Shown piece by piece: positions 32,660 to 45,599 of a stretch of 64,000 nucleotides of DNA. Position numbers and translations under genes: made by a program. The notes under the pieces are model-generated. The model made no database searches, was not told the origin of the DNA, and was given only the letters and a program-made list of their open reading frames with translations. The DNA comes from Monodelphis domestica (lineage: Eukaryota > Chordata > Mammalia > Didelphimorphia > Didelphidae), in NCBI RefSeq assembly GCF_027887165.1, contig NC_077234.1, positions 249,428,158-249,492,157 on the forward strand, in the 5' to 3' direction. How positions within the stretch are numbered: position 1 is the stretch's first letter; every line of letters begins with the position of its first letter.

Positions 32660-34340
32660 AAGAATCAAGTTTCTTTTTTAAATTTTATTTAGTAGATTTA
32701 GAACATTATTCCTTAGTTACAAGAATCATATTCTAACCCTCCCTCCACTCCCCCCACCCTTTCCCACAGCTGACGTACAATTCCACTGGGTTTTACATGT
32801 GTCCTTGATCAGAACCTATTTCCATGCTGTTGATGTTTGCACTAGGATGTTCATTTAGAATCTACATACCCAATCATATCCCTTCGACCCATGTGATCAA
32901 GCAGTTGTTTTTCTTCTGTGTTTTTACTCCCACAGTGTGTATCCACTGGATGTGGATAGTGGTTTTTCTTGTAGATCCGTCCAAGTTGTTCAAGATTGCT
33001 GCATTGCCACCAATAGAGAAGTCCATTACATTCAATTGTACCACAGTGTATCAGTCTCTGAGTACAATGTTCTCCTGGTTCTGATCCTCTCACTCTGCAT
33101 CAATTCCTGGAGGTTGTTCCAGTTCCCATGGAATCCCTCCAGTTCATTATTCCTTTGAATATAATAGTATTCCATCACCAACAGATACCACAATTTGTTC
33201 AGTCATTCCCCAATTGAAGGGCATCCCCACATTTTCCAGTTTTTTGCCACAACAAAGAGCGCAGCTATGAATATTCTTGTACAAGTCTTTTCCCTTATTA
33301 TCTCTTTGGGGTATAAACCCTGCAGTGCTTTGGCTGGGTCAAAGGGCAGCCAGTCTTTTAGTGACCTTTGGGCATAGTTTCAAATTGCCCTCCAGAATGC
33401 TTGGATCAATTCACAATTCCACTAGCAATGCATTAATGTCCCAACTTTGCCACATCCCCTCCAGCATTCATTACTTTCCATTGCTGTCATGTTAGCCAAT
33501 CTGCTAGGTGTAAGGTGATACCTCAGAGTTGTTTTGATTTGCATCTCTCTGATTATAAGAGATTTAGAACACTTCTTCATGTGTTTGTTAATAGTTTTTA
33601 TTTCTTTAACTGAAAATTTCCTATCCATGTCCCTTGCCCATTTATCAATTGGAGAATGGCTTGATTTTTTGTACAATTGATTTAGCTCTTTATAAATTTG
33701 AATAATTAGACCTTTGTCAGAGGTTTTTGTTGTGAATATTTTCCCCAATTTGTTGCTTCCCTTCTAATTTTGGTTGCATTGGTTTTGTTGGTACAAAACC
33801 TTTTTAATTTAATGTAATCAAAATTATTGATTTTACATTTTGTGACTTTTTCTAACTCTTGCTTGTATTTAAAATCTTTCCTTTCCCAGAGATCTGACAT
33901 GTATACTATTCTCTGATCATCTAATTTACTTATACTTTCCTTCTTTATATTCAAGTCATTCACCCATTCTGAGTTTATCTTGGTGTAGGGTGTGAGATGT
34001 TGATCCAAGCTTAATCTCTCCCACACTGTCTTCTAATTTTCCCAGCAATTTTTATCAAATAGTGGATTTTGGTCCCAAAAGCTGGGGTCTTTGGGCTTAT
34101 CATAGACTGTTTTGCTGAGGTCACTTACCCCAAGTCTATTCCACTGATCCTCCTTTCTGTCTCTTAGCCAGTACCAAATTATTTTGATGACCTCTGCTTT
34201 GTAATATAGTTTGAGATCTGGTACTGCAAGGCCACCTTCCTTTGCATTTTTTTCATTATTTCCCTGGATATCCTTGATCTTTTGAAGAACCAAGTTTCTT
34301 ATAGGTGGTATTAGATTAGAATCTTCTACTTTAATCACAG
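32660..34340 (-). mobile_element. 5'-truncated L1, young-looking, minus strand
   Basis: The 3' UTR lies at the left and ORF2 C-terminus at the right. Minus-strand frames at 34338-34033, 34026-33706 and 33748-33422 each encode consecutive pieces of the L1 ORF2 C-terminal domain: [34 protein letters not shown] and the Zn-knuckle-like [14 protein letters not shown]. Frameshifts and stops separate them. It is close in sequence to the copy starting at 60742. Confidence 0.92.
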
Positions 34341-36124
34341 CCTGTAGTATGAAACCAGCACATGATCAAAGGCTCCTCACAATCAAGTAGTCTAAAAGTA
34401 TCTAAGCAACTTTTAATAATATTGCATTCACAATAGCCTCTATCATGTTTTTCTTCTTAAAAGTTTTCACGTAGATATGGATAGGAGGCTTAGGTAACTT
34501 GACTTAGCTCCTTCAAAATACCAGCCAAACCTGAGATCTAGTGGTTTCCATTTAACTGAAGGCAACATGCCATGAATTCAATGCCATCTGCTACTAATTA
34601 AGCAGTGACATTAATGGAGTCTGTTAATGACTCTCCACTAAGATAAATTCTTAGATGGCTTTGGAACAGGTTGCACTTTTAGAAGTAGTAGTCTGATATC
34701 AAGCCACAAAGTCATATTCCATTAACATTATATTAGCAGGACACCAAATGTAGTCATCAAAAATTAAATTAGTGTGAAAAAAAAATTGGCACTTTCTTTG
34801 CAAATTTAAAAAAGAGCAGCTATGACCTGATTTTTAAAAAGGCACCAATCATTATGAGCTTTAGTTAATAGTACATTTATTGAATTAAGAAGTGAATTTT
34901 AAATAAATAAATCTAAAGAGCTATTTAAGGTTTTGCCTTTAAGCATTTTGAATACCATCCCTTTGAAAGATAGGTCTTCCCTCAGTGTAAAAATGAGATA
35001 TTCTGATTTGAATCAGACTTACTTTCCTATTCAGTGACAAATAACTGAAGCCACTATAGAGGGGTTTTTTTAATTATTAAAATTCTGTTAATGCATTTTA
35101 TGTTGGTTTTTTAACTTCATTTTATAGCTCATATAAATAAAATTACTGAGAAAACATCCTGATCCAGCTGACAGAGGGATGATCTTGAAGTCATAAAGTC
35201 CTATGTTTAGCTCTGCCTTACATATGTGTGACTAGGGGCAGTTCATATATTTTAGATTTGTTAATATGCTTTGGTAGAGAGAATTTACACAGTGAGAGAG
35301 ATACTTACATCAGTGAATGCCCAGGTCCAGACCCATCTTCCCTCCCCCAACAACAACAACAACAAAAAAAAGAAACAATAACAAACCCTGCAGAGGGTAA
35401 TATTTCCAACTTGTTCTAGTATAATTTGTAACTATCCATATTAAGGTGAGTGGACGAACAAAATTCCACATATCATCATCCCTGCTGCATAAGGATCGTG
35501 TTGCTTTTTAAACAGACTGAATTTAAAAGAGATACAACACATCCGTTTCCAATAGCCTAAGATTATTTTAATGACTGCTGTCATTGGCTTCCTTTCATTT
35601 TTAAAAACTAGGGAACTATTTTATTTTCTTAACAATTTAATTTATGTTTTCTTTAAATCTCATGAAAACTTTGGATCATGTTTAAGAGAAAAACTCATAC
35701 TGTTAGCATGATAGTACTGAGCCATCAGTTAGATTTTGAATGTAGCCAAGTGTCTGTTGGGATCATAAAAGATTCCCCCTCCCCAAGGAAAAAATGTATT
35801 TTCAGCCTTTTACAAATTGTAATCGCCTCTGTAAGTCCTGCAGTTATCTTATTAGCTGTTTACTTGGCCTTAGAATCTTTATACACCGCCTGGATTTTTT
35901 ATCTAACTTTATCAAATATGGTGTTTCAGTGAATAATAACTGATTAAATTTTCCTTTGGCACATTTCTATTAAAATCCATGCTTTTCAATGTAAAATTAA
36001 CTAACTTTAGTTTTGAGGGGATGGGAAAAACATGTTCATAAAATATTTATTAGGTTCAAATGGAAAAAATTCATTGGGTAATGTTAACTTGTTAAGTTTA
36101 AATTTTGTTAACTAAAAACAATGT
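34341..36124. other. unclassified AT-rich sequence
   Basis: About 1.8 kb with no recognised element apart from a possible MIR piece near 35160-35260 and an (AAC)n run at 35347-35365. Small open frames (35228-35419, 35678-35932) lack support. Confidence 0.45.
35347..35365. repeat. (AAC)n simple repeat
   Basis: Six AAC units followed by an A run. Confidence 0.85.
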
Positions 36125-36225
36125 TTTTGCTTGTGTAACCTTGGGCAAGTAACTCTTTGTGCTTTAGTTTCCTCTAATTTACCTCTCAAGTTCCTTCTAA
36201 CTTTGAATATATAATTCTGCGTCAT
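36125..36225 (+). mobile_element. MIR fragment, plus strand
   Basis: 'tgtgtaaccttgggcaagta' and 'tgctttagtttcctc' followed by 'cctctcaagttccttctaac'. Confidence 0.55.
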
Positions 36226-36479
36226 TCAGGATACTCAACAATAAATAGCGATAGTTATTTTAATATATGTTAAAACCTAATATTTTTCTCAAATTTTAAA
36301 TATTTGATATAGGCATATATCTATAAACACATATATGTGTATATATATATTTAGCATCATAGGTTTGCATTTTTTTTGTCTATGTGTATCACACATTATC
36401 TTCTTAACTAGAAATACCTTTTTACTGCTACCTTTGTACTGCAGTAAGGGATTTCTAGCAGGGCATAACAGGGCCAGCT

Positions 36480-38226
36480 GACAGCATAAGACCCTGCAGA
36501 ACAACATTCCACTCAGAACTCCCAGAAACTGGGCATGGAGACCAAACAGTTGCAGAAAGAAGTTGGTGAACTCTGGAAGAGTGAAGTTGCTTTCCTCTAA
36601 CAGTCAAGAGAGCCCGGGGGTGCTATCTGGTTATTTCTGCGGTGGACCCAGAGAGCCAGTGGTCCCTTTTCCTTTGGGCTTGCTTCCTTCTTTCCTGCCT
36701 GTCCTTACTGCTGAGGCTGGTGCTATTGCTGTGGAGAAGATTTCATCTGAGCTGTTACTGGGATTGCTGCTTGACCCAAAGGAGGACTCTGGTGTTGTGA
36801 GAATCTTTGGCTCATTTGTCCCTGGCTCTGTTCCTAACAAAATCCCCTTAACCTTGAGTATTACTTTAGAGATTTAATTTAAAATAGTTATATAAATACA
36901 AGAGGTTTAATCTCTAAGTGGGTTATAAGTTAGCTATTCCCTGATCCCTTTTCCCTTTCTCCCTTTAGATAAATAAACTGTTCATTTATATATAGTTTGA
37001 ACCCTTCCTTTAACCCTCCCATAATGAGTACTAATTACTAATAATCCTCAAATTATGCCATTGTGGTATTCAATTAAGCTTTAAAATCAAGGATACATTT
37101 TTAAATTTTTTAATAATTCTAAAATCATTTGATTCATCAAGAGATCTAGGTCTAATTCAGAAACCACTCCCTGTGCAGCTAAGGTATTTTTTGGGCTGCT
37201 ATGCCCACTTTGGGGACAATGGCCATAATGGAATCTATTAGGTACATCTCTGCTGAGGTGGATAAATTAGACTAGGGGGTCACATTTCCCTTTTCGTCAT
37301 GCTTTTATCCCTCATTCTTTGGTACAGCAACTTTCTTTAGTCATTACAGATGGTGGATAACTGCAATTTTGTGCCACCTGATCCTTATGTTTGTAGGATA
37401 TATAGGCTATCTCCACTAGACTATGGATAAGAATCAGTAATTTCTTATAATAATTATATTTTTTCTCTTATATTTGGGAAGGGTGATTCATATATTATTT
37501 GGATGACTTTTTAAATGAATTCTTAAATGATTAGCATAGCCATACATCTTATACCAAGTCTATTGTTGTTGTAAAAGAATATGCAAAATGTTAGAACTTT
37601 TTTTGTATTACCATCAAGTTATGTAGCTGCTTGTATATAGAGTTAGATCCTGGGCGTATCTCATCCTCCTGAGGGGGGATTGGACAGATTTATGGAGTTC
37701 TCCTAAAGGTCCATAGATTAAGTTTGTTTGTTTGTTAAGTATTTTTAGGGAAAGATATTGCCAGTCACCTGGATCAGGAAAGCAAATCTTCCAAAGAAAA
37801 TGCTGTTAAGACCATCCTGATTCCAGCCAAACTAAAAAGATGACTGCAATAGAAGATGTTGAAGAAATCAGACACTACATCATGAGATTCTGAGTGACCC
37901 TTTGGATATAATGAACTGAGTTTTGGGGGATGGGGGGAGAACCTCCAGCCACTTCAGTCCTCCCCACACACTGAAATTTTGCTTTGATTGTAAAACCCTT
38001 GTGCCAAAGAGGAAGAAAAAAAGGGGGGGGGGGGGACGCCCCTTTGATAGCTTCCTGCCAATGCATCTATCAATCATTTTCAATATGTTAAGAAACACTC
38101 AAACATAGTTGGACCCTCCATAAAATGTATAATTCCTTTGAGCCCTTATGAATCCTGGTGATACAATCCTGAAATGTATAGATATGGAGATTAACATGTT
38201 TCTCAACAAATCAGAGTGGGGGATTG
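36480..38226 (+). mobile_element. probable decayed ERV sequence, plus strand
   Basis: Inferred from context. An AATAAA-containing, LTR-like stretch (about 36700-37020) is followed by non-coding sequence that ends in a purine tract (AGAGTGGGGGAT, 38215-38226) directly before the TGTGAGAATT start of the LTR-like unit at 38227. That arrangement is what a polypurine tract and 3' LTR look like. I find no gag, pol or env motif. An open frame at 36563-36877 has no retroviral or cellular domain that I recognise. Confidence 0.35.
38022..38036. repeat. poly-G run
   Basis: About 13 consecutive G after an A-rich stretch. Confidence 0.9.
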
Positions 38227-38801
38227 TGAGAATTTAACACTAGCATGTCCCTTTTTGGGGGGCTCCAAGACCTCAAAATTAACCTTGGATTTAAAAAAGG
38301 TTGAGATTTGATATTGGATTGGATTGGATTGGATTGATCCTGATTGGATTAAGCTGTAACCTATCCCAACCTCTGATCAAATCAAGAAGGTAGGGGAGAA
38401 GAGTAGACATTTCTATTGGGGGTTTGGGGGGGGACACTAGAGGCCTTATGACTCCCTAGCATTTGGAAGACCCACAACTTTTCCCTCATGACTCTCTGGC
38501 ATTCAGAAGACCTGCCTCTTGCCCAGAGCAAGTTCAGAGTCCCCCAATCAGAGGGTCTTTTTTGAAAGAGATGTTATTTACAGCTTAAATTTGAGTCCCA
38601 AGAAGAAATTGGGTCTTTTGGGGGAATTGAGAACAAGAAGGATGCATGGGCATGGCATGGCTCCCAGGCTCAGAGGAGACTTGATAAGAGATCTGCCAGC
38701 CACATGTGGCTAGAGGCTTTTATTTTTCTGATCTGCCTTTTAATTATTTAAAAAATAATTATAAGTTCAGGTACAGTCTGCAGAGAATTTTAAACTTAAC
38801 A
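38227..38801 (+). mobile_element. possible 3' LTR, plus strand
   Basis: Begins TGTGAGAATTTAAC after a purine-rich tract and may end ...ACTTAACA. It contains a (GGATT)n stretch at 38313-38336. The right edge is a guess based on the TG...CA rule, and I see no second LTR copy to confirm it. Confidence 0.35.
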
Positions 38802-39509
38802 CTCTTGTTTCCCTAACCATCTTCTGGACTATTCTAGCCTGTCCTATCCTGGCACAAATGATCTGATTCATCCTGTCCACCTCTTACCTTTCTTCAAAGC
38901 AAATACTGGCCTTCTGGACGAGCAGGGTCCAAACAGGAGAGGTCAGAGCTCTGATTCCCTAAGTTCTATTCCTTAGAACTACTTCTCCCCTTTTGTCACC
39001 TAGCAGGGGTTTTTTAGAGCCCATTAACATTAGGTGAGGGACTCAATGGAAAAAGCTTCTGCACTAATCAATATTTTAAAAATTGACTGAAGATCTCCAA
39101 TACCAAATGGAACTGAGGGAAAGGAATCGTAATTGTAGAATACATTTCATATTTTATTTTCTCTGAAATAAATCAAGAAATATTCTACTATGACAACAAT
39201 TTTATACCATCCTGATTCATTTGATTGCCACAGTAAGTTCCATCTCCTTTGACTCCAGTAACACTTTTGCTATCTAACTTGTCTAATCGAATAGATCTTA
39301 TTTCTGTCACTAGACTGCAAACTCTGAGAGCAGAGATCATTCTCATGTTTCATTCCTTACATGCAAAGTTTTTCTCAATAAAAATGTATTTCACGAATGA
39401 AAAAAGCATATTTTCAGCCCTTACTATGTATATTCTTGTTGTGATTCAGACAGTCAGTATGTTCTGCTCTTTTAAGACTCCGTGGACCAGAGCAGACCAG
39501 GTAGCTTCT
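38802..39509. other. unclassified sequence
   Basis: Nothing secure. 'gcaaactctgagagcagaga' near 39317 resembles the plus-strand L2 3' end. Confidence 0.35.
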
Positions 39510-39600
39510 ATCCTCACTATGTATTATGTGCAAGCCAAGACAGTCTCTGCCCTCAGAGAGCTTTCACTCTAATCATAAAGAAAGCTAATATAGGGATGCT
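39510..39600 (-). mobile_element. L2 3' piece, minus strand
   Basis: 'tgtattatgtgcaagccaag' and 'ctctgccctcagagagcttt' fit the antisense L2 3' end. Confidence 0.5.
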
Positions 39601-41174
39601 TTAGTGCAGGTTATAAGGGCAGCATGAGCAGGGCCACGGGAAAATTCTGACTCCTTATTCAGGAATAATGAAGGGGTTGGTTTGAATGTGGTTCCTAATT
39701 TCACAATAGGCTTCTGGGAGAAGGGGGGATTCTGGTCGTTGGCCAGGCTTTGAACAAAACTTCTTGGGGCTGGTTAACCTCCAACCCAAAGGGACCCAGG
39801 ACTTTTGAACCTCTCAAAATCAGTCACCCCAAAGTCAAAGAAAAAAGTGTTCAATCCCTGCAGAGGAAACCCAAAGCAGAAAAAGGCAACAGGAGCCTCA
39901 GGACAAGCTTGCCTGGTCAGATCCGACTTCTGATGAAAGCAAGCTGAGCAAGATGAATGGGAAGAACATAGATATGATGGGGGTTTCTAGGGGCAACAGG
40001 AACCTACCACACAACCGATTGAAAGAAACAAGAGGCCAGACACTCCAGCTCCTGCCAGACAGGGTCTAGCCATGGCTAGTCAAATGTCAAGTCCTCTCAG
40101 CTCTGGACTATCATATGGACAGAGGAACAAAGCCTTAAAACTCCCAAACCAAGAAGGGGAAAGTCAACTACCTGCCCTCAACTCCATCTGCCCCTATTCC
40201 ACCAATATAGTGCGCCATTAGGTAAAGGAAATGATGTCCTCCCTTGTAAGCATGCAGTTCACAGTGTTACAGAGATAGTTCTCATTATTAAAAAGACAAA
40301 GAAAATAATGGAGAAACCCTAAAAGGAGTAAGTTTTAGTTCCAAAGATTCTGCAGTGTAAATTCCTAGAAGTGCCTAAATTTAGCTAATTCAGAGACTCC
40401 TACCTGTTCACCTGCACTAAGGAGTGAAGTCCCTGAGGTAATGTATGGGGAAATAGGAAAATGCAGTTTCTCCTACTCCTTTGGTTTACCAGGGAAAGAG
40501 AGAGTAAAAGCTAGAGTGTTTTGAATAATTTACTCAATTGCCCCAGGGAAATTCCTAGGCATTAAAAAAAAAGATAAATGGGAAGATTGGGGGGATATTT
40601 TATCAAATATCAAATAATTGGGTCTAGACCTCAGATCAGGGCATTGTTCCCAGATGCCTGAAAGGAGAAAGGACTTAAAGATTTGTAGTCATCATATCTA
40701 AACATGGAATTAAAAACATGGCGCCTCTACCTGAGAATCTCCTAGGCCTTGGGAATTTCTCTTACCTCTTAGCAACCTACTCCTTATTCTTCTCTACAAG
40801 GCTGAAAAATGGTGCTTCTGCTCACAGGGCTGTTCTTGACACTTTCACCCAGTCCTCTTATCCTATGCCCTTATGGTCAGAAGAATTTGAGAATACAGAG
40901 GGAGGGAGAACAAGAGATAAAGGTGTCTCTAGGAAAGTAAAATCATCCCACAGAGGCTGACTGATTGATTGAATAGCTGCCTCCCTTTCTGAACTTGTCC
41001 TCACTCAGTCTTAAGAAAAATATGGAGGTTACCTTCATTGGGTGATAGGCGGGGATTACCATCTAGGTTGTTGACTACCAAGTACTTCCCTTCCCTAACC
41101 CTGATCTCCTAGCCGGCTCACTCTTTGATGCCTTTTTAGGCTACTGGGGGAGGATTGGGGAATCCATGAAGGCA
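39601..41174. other. unclassified sequence of less AT-rich composition
   Basis: About 1.6 kb without a recognised repeat. Frames at 39750-39947 and 40718-40960 are short and without splice support that I can defend. This is one of the few stretches that could hide unique sequence. Confidence 0.4.
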
Positions 41175-41878
41175 AAGAAAGTCAGTACACATTTAGTAAG
41201 TGCTTATTTTGTGTGTGACTATTCTATGAATTAAACATTATTAAGAAACCTTTGGCTTCCGATAATTCTTAGTTCTTAAGAGAAAGGTTGACATAATGAC
41301 TGTACTAGGAATTAGGCAGACAAGGTCAAATCCTGCCTAGGACATTTACTAGCTGTAATCTAAAGTTTATGTTGTTCAGTTTTCTTGTCTATAAAATGAT
41401 GAATTGGTGAGGTTAATGTCTTTGACTCAAGTAGAGACTGGATTTAAGAGAGGTCGTTATGCAAAGTTGTAGGCTTTATCCTCTTGTCCAGAGGCATCAA
41501 AGTCCAAAGGCAAGAAGTAGAATGAAAAGAGAATGGGAAAAGGTAACTTCAGAAGATGGGATTTTAGTTGGAGCCCAAAAGAACCTAGTAGAGATGAGAA
41601 GGGAGAGCATTCCAACGATGAGAGATAGATAACCAGAGAAAGTGACCAGAGCCTCGCAATGGAATATCTTGTTTAAAAAGTAGCAAGGAGAGCAGAGCCC
41701 CTGCATGGAGATGACCTGTTGGAGAGTCAGGGGAAAGGAGACTAGAAAGACAGGAGGGGAGCTGGGTAGGTTATGGAGGGGCTCAAAAGCCAATCAAAGG
41801 TTTCAGATCGGATTCTGTGGAAGTGAGAAATTGAGAATGATTTTGTAGCAGGAGTTTGGAGCAGCTGAGTGATTGACC
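41175..41878 (-). mobile_element. L2, minus strand, with a MIR insert
   Basis: 'cacatttagtaagtgcttat' at the 3' end, then a MIR-like piece (about 41290-41425), then 'gattttagttggagcccaaa', 'gggagagcattccaacgatg', 'gtagcaaggagagcagagcc' and 'ggttatggaggggctcaaaa' in antisense L2 order. Confidence 0.7.
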
Positions 41879-42826
41879 TGTCAGTCAAACGAGAATGTTC
41901 TATTGGGAAAGGCAGTTGGAAACCAGACCAATTGTTGGCTGGACCTTTTTGCCTTGAAAGAGGGAAGAAGGTCTTGGAGACTGAAGAAAGGAAGGTGGTC
42001 TTTGATTCTGGAGACTGAAGAAAGAAGGACAAAGTCCAGATCTCTCTCTCTCTGACTTGCTCTGTTGTGATAGTGATTGAACTTCCAGACCTATCAGCCA
42101 TTTCTCCAATTGAACTATATGCCACCATCCTCCAATCTAAGACTCATCCTAGTGATAGGGAAACCCCCAAATCCTCTTTCCTTCCATTTCCTTATCCTTC
42201 CCTGTCTTCCCCAATAAACCCTTTATTTGAGATAGAGAAGAGAAACAGTATTTCATTTGAAACATCATAAACTCACCCCTAAGTTGATTTAGAGAAACCA
42301 GAAGGACAATCACCAGGAAGGGGGGAGGCAAGAGGGAGGGAAGGGAGGAAGAAGGAGGAGGGAAAGTAGAAGAAAGAAGATAATAGCCTGATCATTAGTG
42401 GTCAATAACCAATCAAATAGTCCCTTATTACAATTCTCAAAGCATTGAGGTTACTGAGGTGGAGGGAGAAGGAGAATGTCAATGTGTTTTCTAGGGTATG
42501 TGTGTAACAAGGTCCTATCTGAACTTTAGGAAAATTACAGTGCCAAAACACCCCAGGGTTAGAAGGGTCTCTCTTCTATAAGGATGCTCCCTCCTCCCAG
42601 TGCCCTTTCCTCTTAATACACTCATAGCCAAAGCCTGGGTTTAGTCCATTTACAAACACAAAGTCAACATTTAAAACAAAGGTATAGACACTTTCCCAAA
42701 TAGAGTAGATAAATAGCACATAACTAACATGGCACAGTTCTTACTTAGACTAACATATCCTCAGAATGCTCTTATTTTTCAACTGGCTGCACTCCAAAGG
42801 AGCCTGCAGGGCCATGTCCCTGACAG
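41879..42826 (+). mobile_element. probable LTR element, plus strand
   Basis: Begins TGTCAGTCAA in the middle of L2 sequence. It has a CCAATAAACCC poly(A)-signal region at about 42212, and a 'catcataaactcacccctaa' stretch that I associate with marsupial LTRs. The part from about 42290, including a purine-rich tract at 42296-42370, may be internal ERV sequence. The right end ('ccctgaca', 42826) is a guess. Confidence 0.4.
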
Positions 42827-43049
42827 ATCATTACTGAGATAATCTTATTCTCTAAGATCTAATCAATTTTGGTTCTCCACCTTACTGTTACCTTCTGCCT
42901 ATTTTATTGTGTTCTAAATAAATGAGCTCTAACCTTCCTCTTTAAAGAGAGATCTGAGTCACATCTCCCCTTTTCTCACATGGTTGTGCTGTGTGATTTC
43001 TCTGACTGATGATGCTGTCAGGTACTTTTCCTCCTTTCTCTGTCCCCCT

Positions 43050-43190
43050 CTTTTCAGTCTCTTTTCATCTGTTGTCTTCCTCCATTAGATTGTAAGCTCC
43101 TTAAAGAGAGGGACTGTCTTGTTTTTGTTTTTGTTTTTGTAGCCACAGTATTTGGTACAATTCCTATCACAGAGCAAGCACTCTTAAAAA
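43050..43190 (+). mobile_element. L2 3' end, plus strand
   Basis: 'tccattagattgtaagctcc', 'ttaaagagagggactgtctt' and 'agccacagtatttggtacaa', with a (TTTTTG)n run in the middle. Confidence 0.75.
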
Positions 43191-43540
43191 CATTTTTTAG
43201 TTATTATTTTTTTAATTTGTGGAAAAAACAATACAGGCTCCCTTTAATTCAGACTTTTAAGTAAGGAAATCTGACTATTATATTATGAAGCAAAATTTAA
43301 TAATAAATTTATTGAAAAAAAGTTTGAGATGACCAAAACTGAAAATGCATATAAGACTGAATATATTCTAGATGAGTAGAGAAAGGAGTTTTTAGTCTGC
43401 AAAGTCGCTATTGGAATTGCTTTCTGTCTAAATTGCCCAGAAAATCCCTAATCAAGGAGCACGGGTTTGTATACCATTTCATATGATTGTGCCAACGTTT
43501 AAAATGTAATAGCTATGTTCATGTTTAAGAAAAGATGCTC
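43191..43540. other. unclassified AT-rich sequence
   Basis: Nothing supportable. Confidence 0.4.
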
Positions 43541-43755
43541 AGTATTGTTAAAAATATACTAAATCAAAGGATATGAACAAACAGTTCTCAAAATAAGATT
43601 TACAAAACATTAACAATCACATGAAAGAATGCCCCAAATCACATAAGAGAAATGCAAATACAAATTATCCCAAGGTTTCACCTCATGTACTGCAAAACTG
43701 GCAAAGATGACAAAGGATGGGATTCATCAGTGTTGGAAGGGTTGTGGGAAGAAAT
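43541..43755 (+). mobile_element. L1 ORF2 C-terminal fragment, plus strand
   Basis: 'ggatatgaacaaacagttct' and 'tcacataagagaaatgcaaa' parallel the L1 ORF2 region encoding MN..F and IREMQ. Short and diverged. Confidence 0.6.
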
Positions 43756-43763
43756 GTCCATTA

Positions 43764-43985
43764 GTGGTACAGTGGATAAGCTTGGAGTCTTTGGAGACCC
43801 AAATTCAAATTCAACTGACCCTGGGCAAGTTAATTAGCCACTCTCTGTCTCAGTCTCCTTATCTATAGAATGGGAATTATAATGGCATCTATTTCACAGG
43901 ATTGTTTTGAAGATTAAATAAGATATTTGTAAAGAATGGACCACATTGTCTGTTTAATCAGTGCTGGCATCATTTCAGACAGAGG
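43764..43985 (+). mobile_element. MIR, plus strand
   Basis: 'tggtacagtggataagcttg', 'gaccctgggcaagttaatta', 'tctcagtctccttatctata' and 'ggattgttttgaagattaaa'. A near full-length MIR that retains the tRNA-like head. Confidence 0.8.
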
Positions 43986-44450
43986 CATCCTACCGCCATT
44001 GATCAGTTATTGGCATGTCTGGAAAGTGGAAAAGTATTTCTCTAGATTGCTAGATGATGCATATCTAGGGGAAGGGGGAGGAGAGAAGGGTGAGGTGAGT
44101 GTGAGGTAGACAGTAAGGCATAAGAAAATCAACAGGGGCTCAAGATCATCTAGCCAAGCAAATAATCTAGCTTCTAGCTACCAACGTCATTGGAAGAGGG
44201 ACAAGAAAGAGAACTCCCTTTTCCCCCATTCCTGGAAGTCTAAAAAAGATAGTGCTAGCAAAGAGTTCCAGCCCAGAAAGTCCAGAAGAGAGAAAGAGTC
44301 TTTCTCCTCACCTCTCTTCTAGATCAAAGTGAGTGGTTCCACTCAACTCAGTCACCAAGCATCCTTAATACAAGACTCAGGTGATGAGGACTCAGAGACC
44401 AATCCTGACTTGCCAGATCACCCCTGCTACAAACACTCACAGTCCAAAAA
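43986..44450. other. unclassified sequence
   Basis: No feature recognised. Confidence 0.4.
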
Positions 44451-44454
44451 TGGA

Positions 44455-44660
44455 TGAATAGAATTATGAACTTGGAGTCAGGAAGTCAGGAAAATCTGAG
44501 TCCTCAGACTATCCCTGAAACTTATTATCTGTGTTTTCTAGAAAAAATTACCGAAGCCCCAGTTTCTTCAACTATAAAACAGGGGGTGACAATAATAGCA
44601 CCTACTTCACTTCTACTTTCTAAGTTGAAGATACTGCAAGGAACTTATTTCCCTACGTAG
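44455..44660 (+). mobile_element. MIR, plus strand
   Basis: 'atgaacttggagtcaggaag', 'agtttcttcaactataaaac' and 'gacaataatagcacctactt' follow a MIR. Confidence 0.6.
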
Positions 44661-44800
44661 AGTTTTCCACAGCAACATCACATATCTACCTGCTACATAA
44701 TATTTGTATATTCTATATTCTAATTTATTACCAGATTATGATGTTATAAACATCGGCTGATTATCCACACACATACATGTGTAATATTATAATACATAGT

Positions 44801-44966
44801 GGGCAGTTAGGTGCATCAGTGGATTGAGAGATGGAGAGTCCTGGGTTCAAATAGCTGAGTGACTGTGGGCAAGTCACTTAACCCTCATTACTAGCCCCTA
44901 TCTTTCTTCTGCCTTGAAATCAATACACAGTATTGATTCTAAGATGGAAAGTAAGGGTTTAAAATT
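44801..44966 (+). mobile_element. CORE-SINE (MAR1/WSINE1-like), plus strand
   Basis: 'gggcagttaggtgcatcagt', 'tgactgtgggcaagtcactt', 'cttctgccttgaaatcaata' and 'gatggaaagtaagggtttaa'. The middle is partly deleted. Confidence 0.85.
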
Positions 44967-45595
44967 GTTTAAATTATATTACACATTTTATTTCATATAA
45001 CATGATGGTGTATTATGTAAATAATACTATATGTGTGTCTATAGACATATATATGCACTTTGCACATATAACAGACTCCTAACACCCTATATCAATGCTA
45101 TCTCATCTAATATATCCAACACGCAACACCCAAATAGATTTCCATCCTGTGCAACTCTTATCTCTTGCCTTCCATAAATTCACCACAGTGAGTCTATCCA
45201 ATTGTCTCTTGCTATGTGACCAGCCTACTTTATTTTTCTCTCATTCATTTCCCCATTTGATCTATGTTGTAACTTGTTCACATCAATAGAATTTGGGGAT
45301 TTAAAAAATAGACCTTTTCTGCTGAGAGAAATTTGAAGTCATTAAAGGAGTTTTACAATTTCCTCCTGGCAATCTAACTTGCTCTCTCCTACTTATTTAA
45401 TCTCAGGCCAAACTTGAGACACCATTTGTACTGTCTCTTAAAGAAACTAATAGCATTATTGAGTATCAATCTAAAAATCCATCCTAATCTGATAATAGGT
45501 TAGAGTATATACTATACAAACATTATGCACCACTAGATAATTGCTGTTGCTGCAGAAAACTCTAAGTAGGGAAATAAATTCCTTGCACTATCTTC
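44967..45595. other. unclassified sequence, possibly old L2
   Basis: About 45060-45290 is pyrimidine-rich and resembles plus-strand L2, but not securely. Nothing else is seen. Confidence 0.35.
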
Positions 45596-45599
45596 AACT

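Noticed and set aside
36563..36877. 104-codon plus-strand frame, considered as a gene
   Set aside because: It lies in LTR-like sequence with an AATAAA downstream. No splice support or domain.
38022..38036. Poly-G run as a quadruplex or regulatory site
   Set aside because: A single homopolymer without further G runs nearby, more likely slippage in ERV-like sequence.
41742..42128. 128-codon minus-strand frame
   Set aside because: Crosses from L2 into the LTR-like element at 41879; no domain seen.
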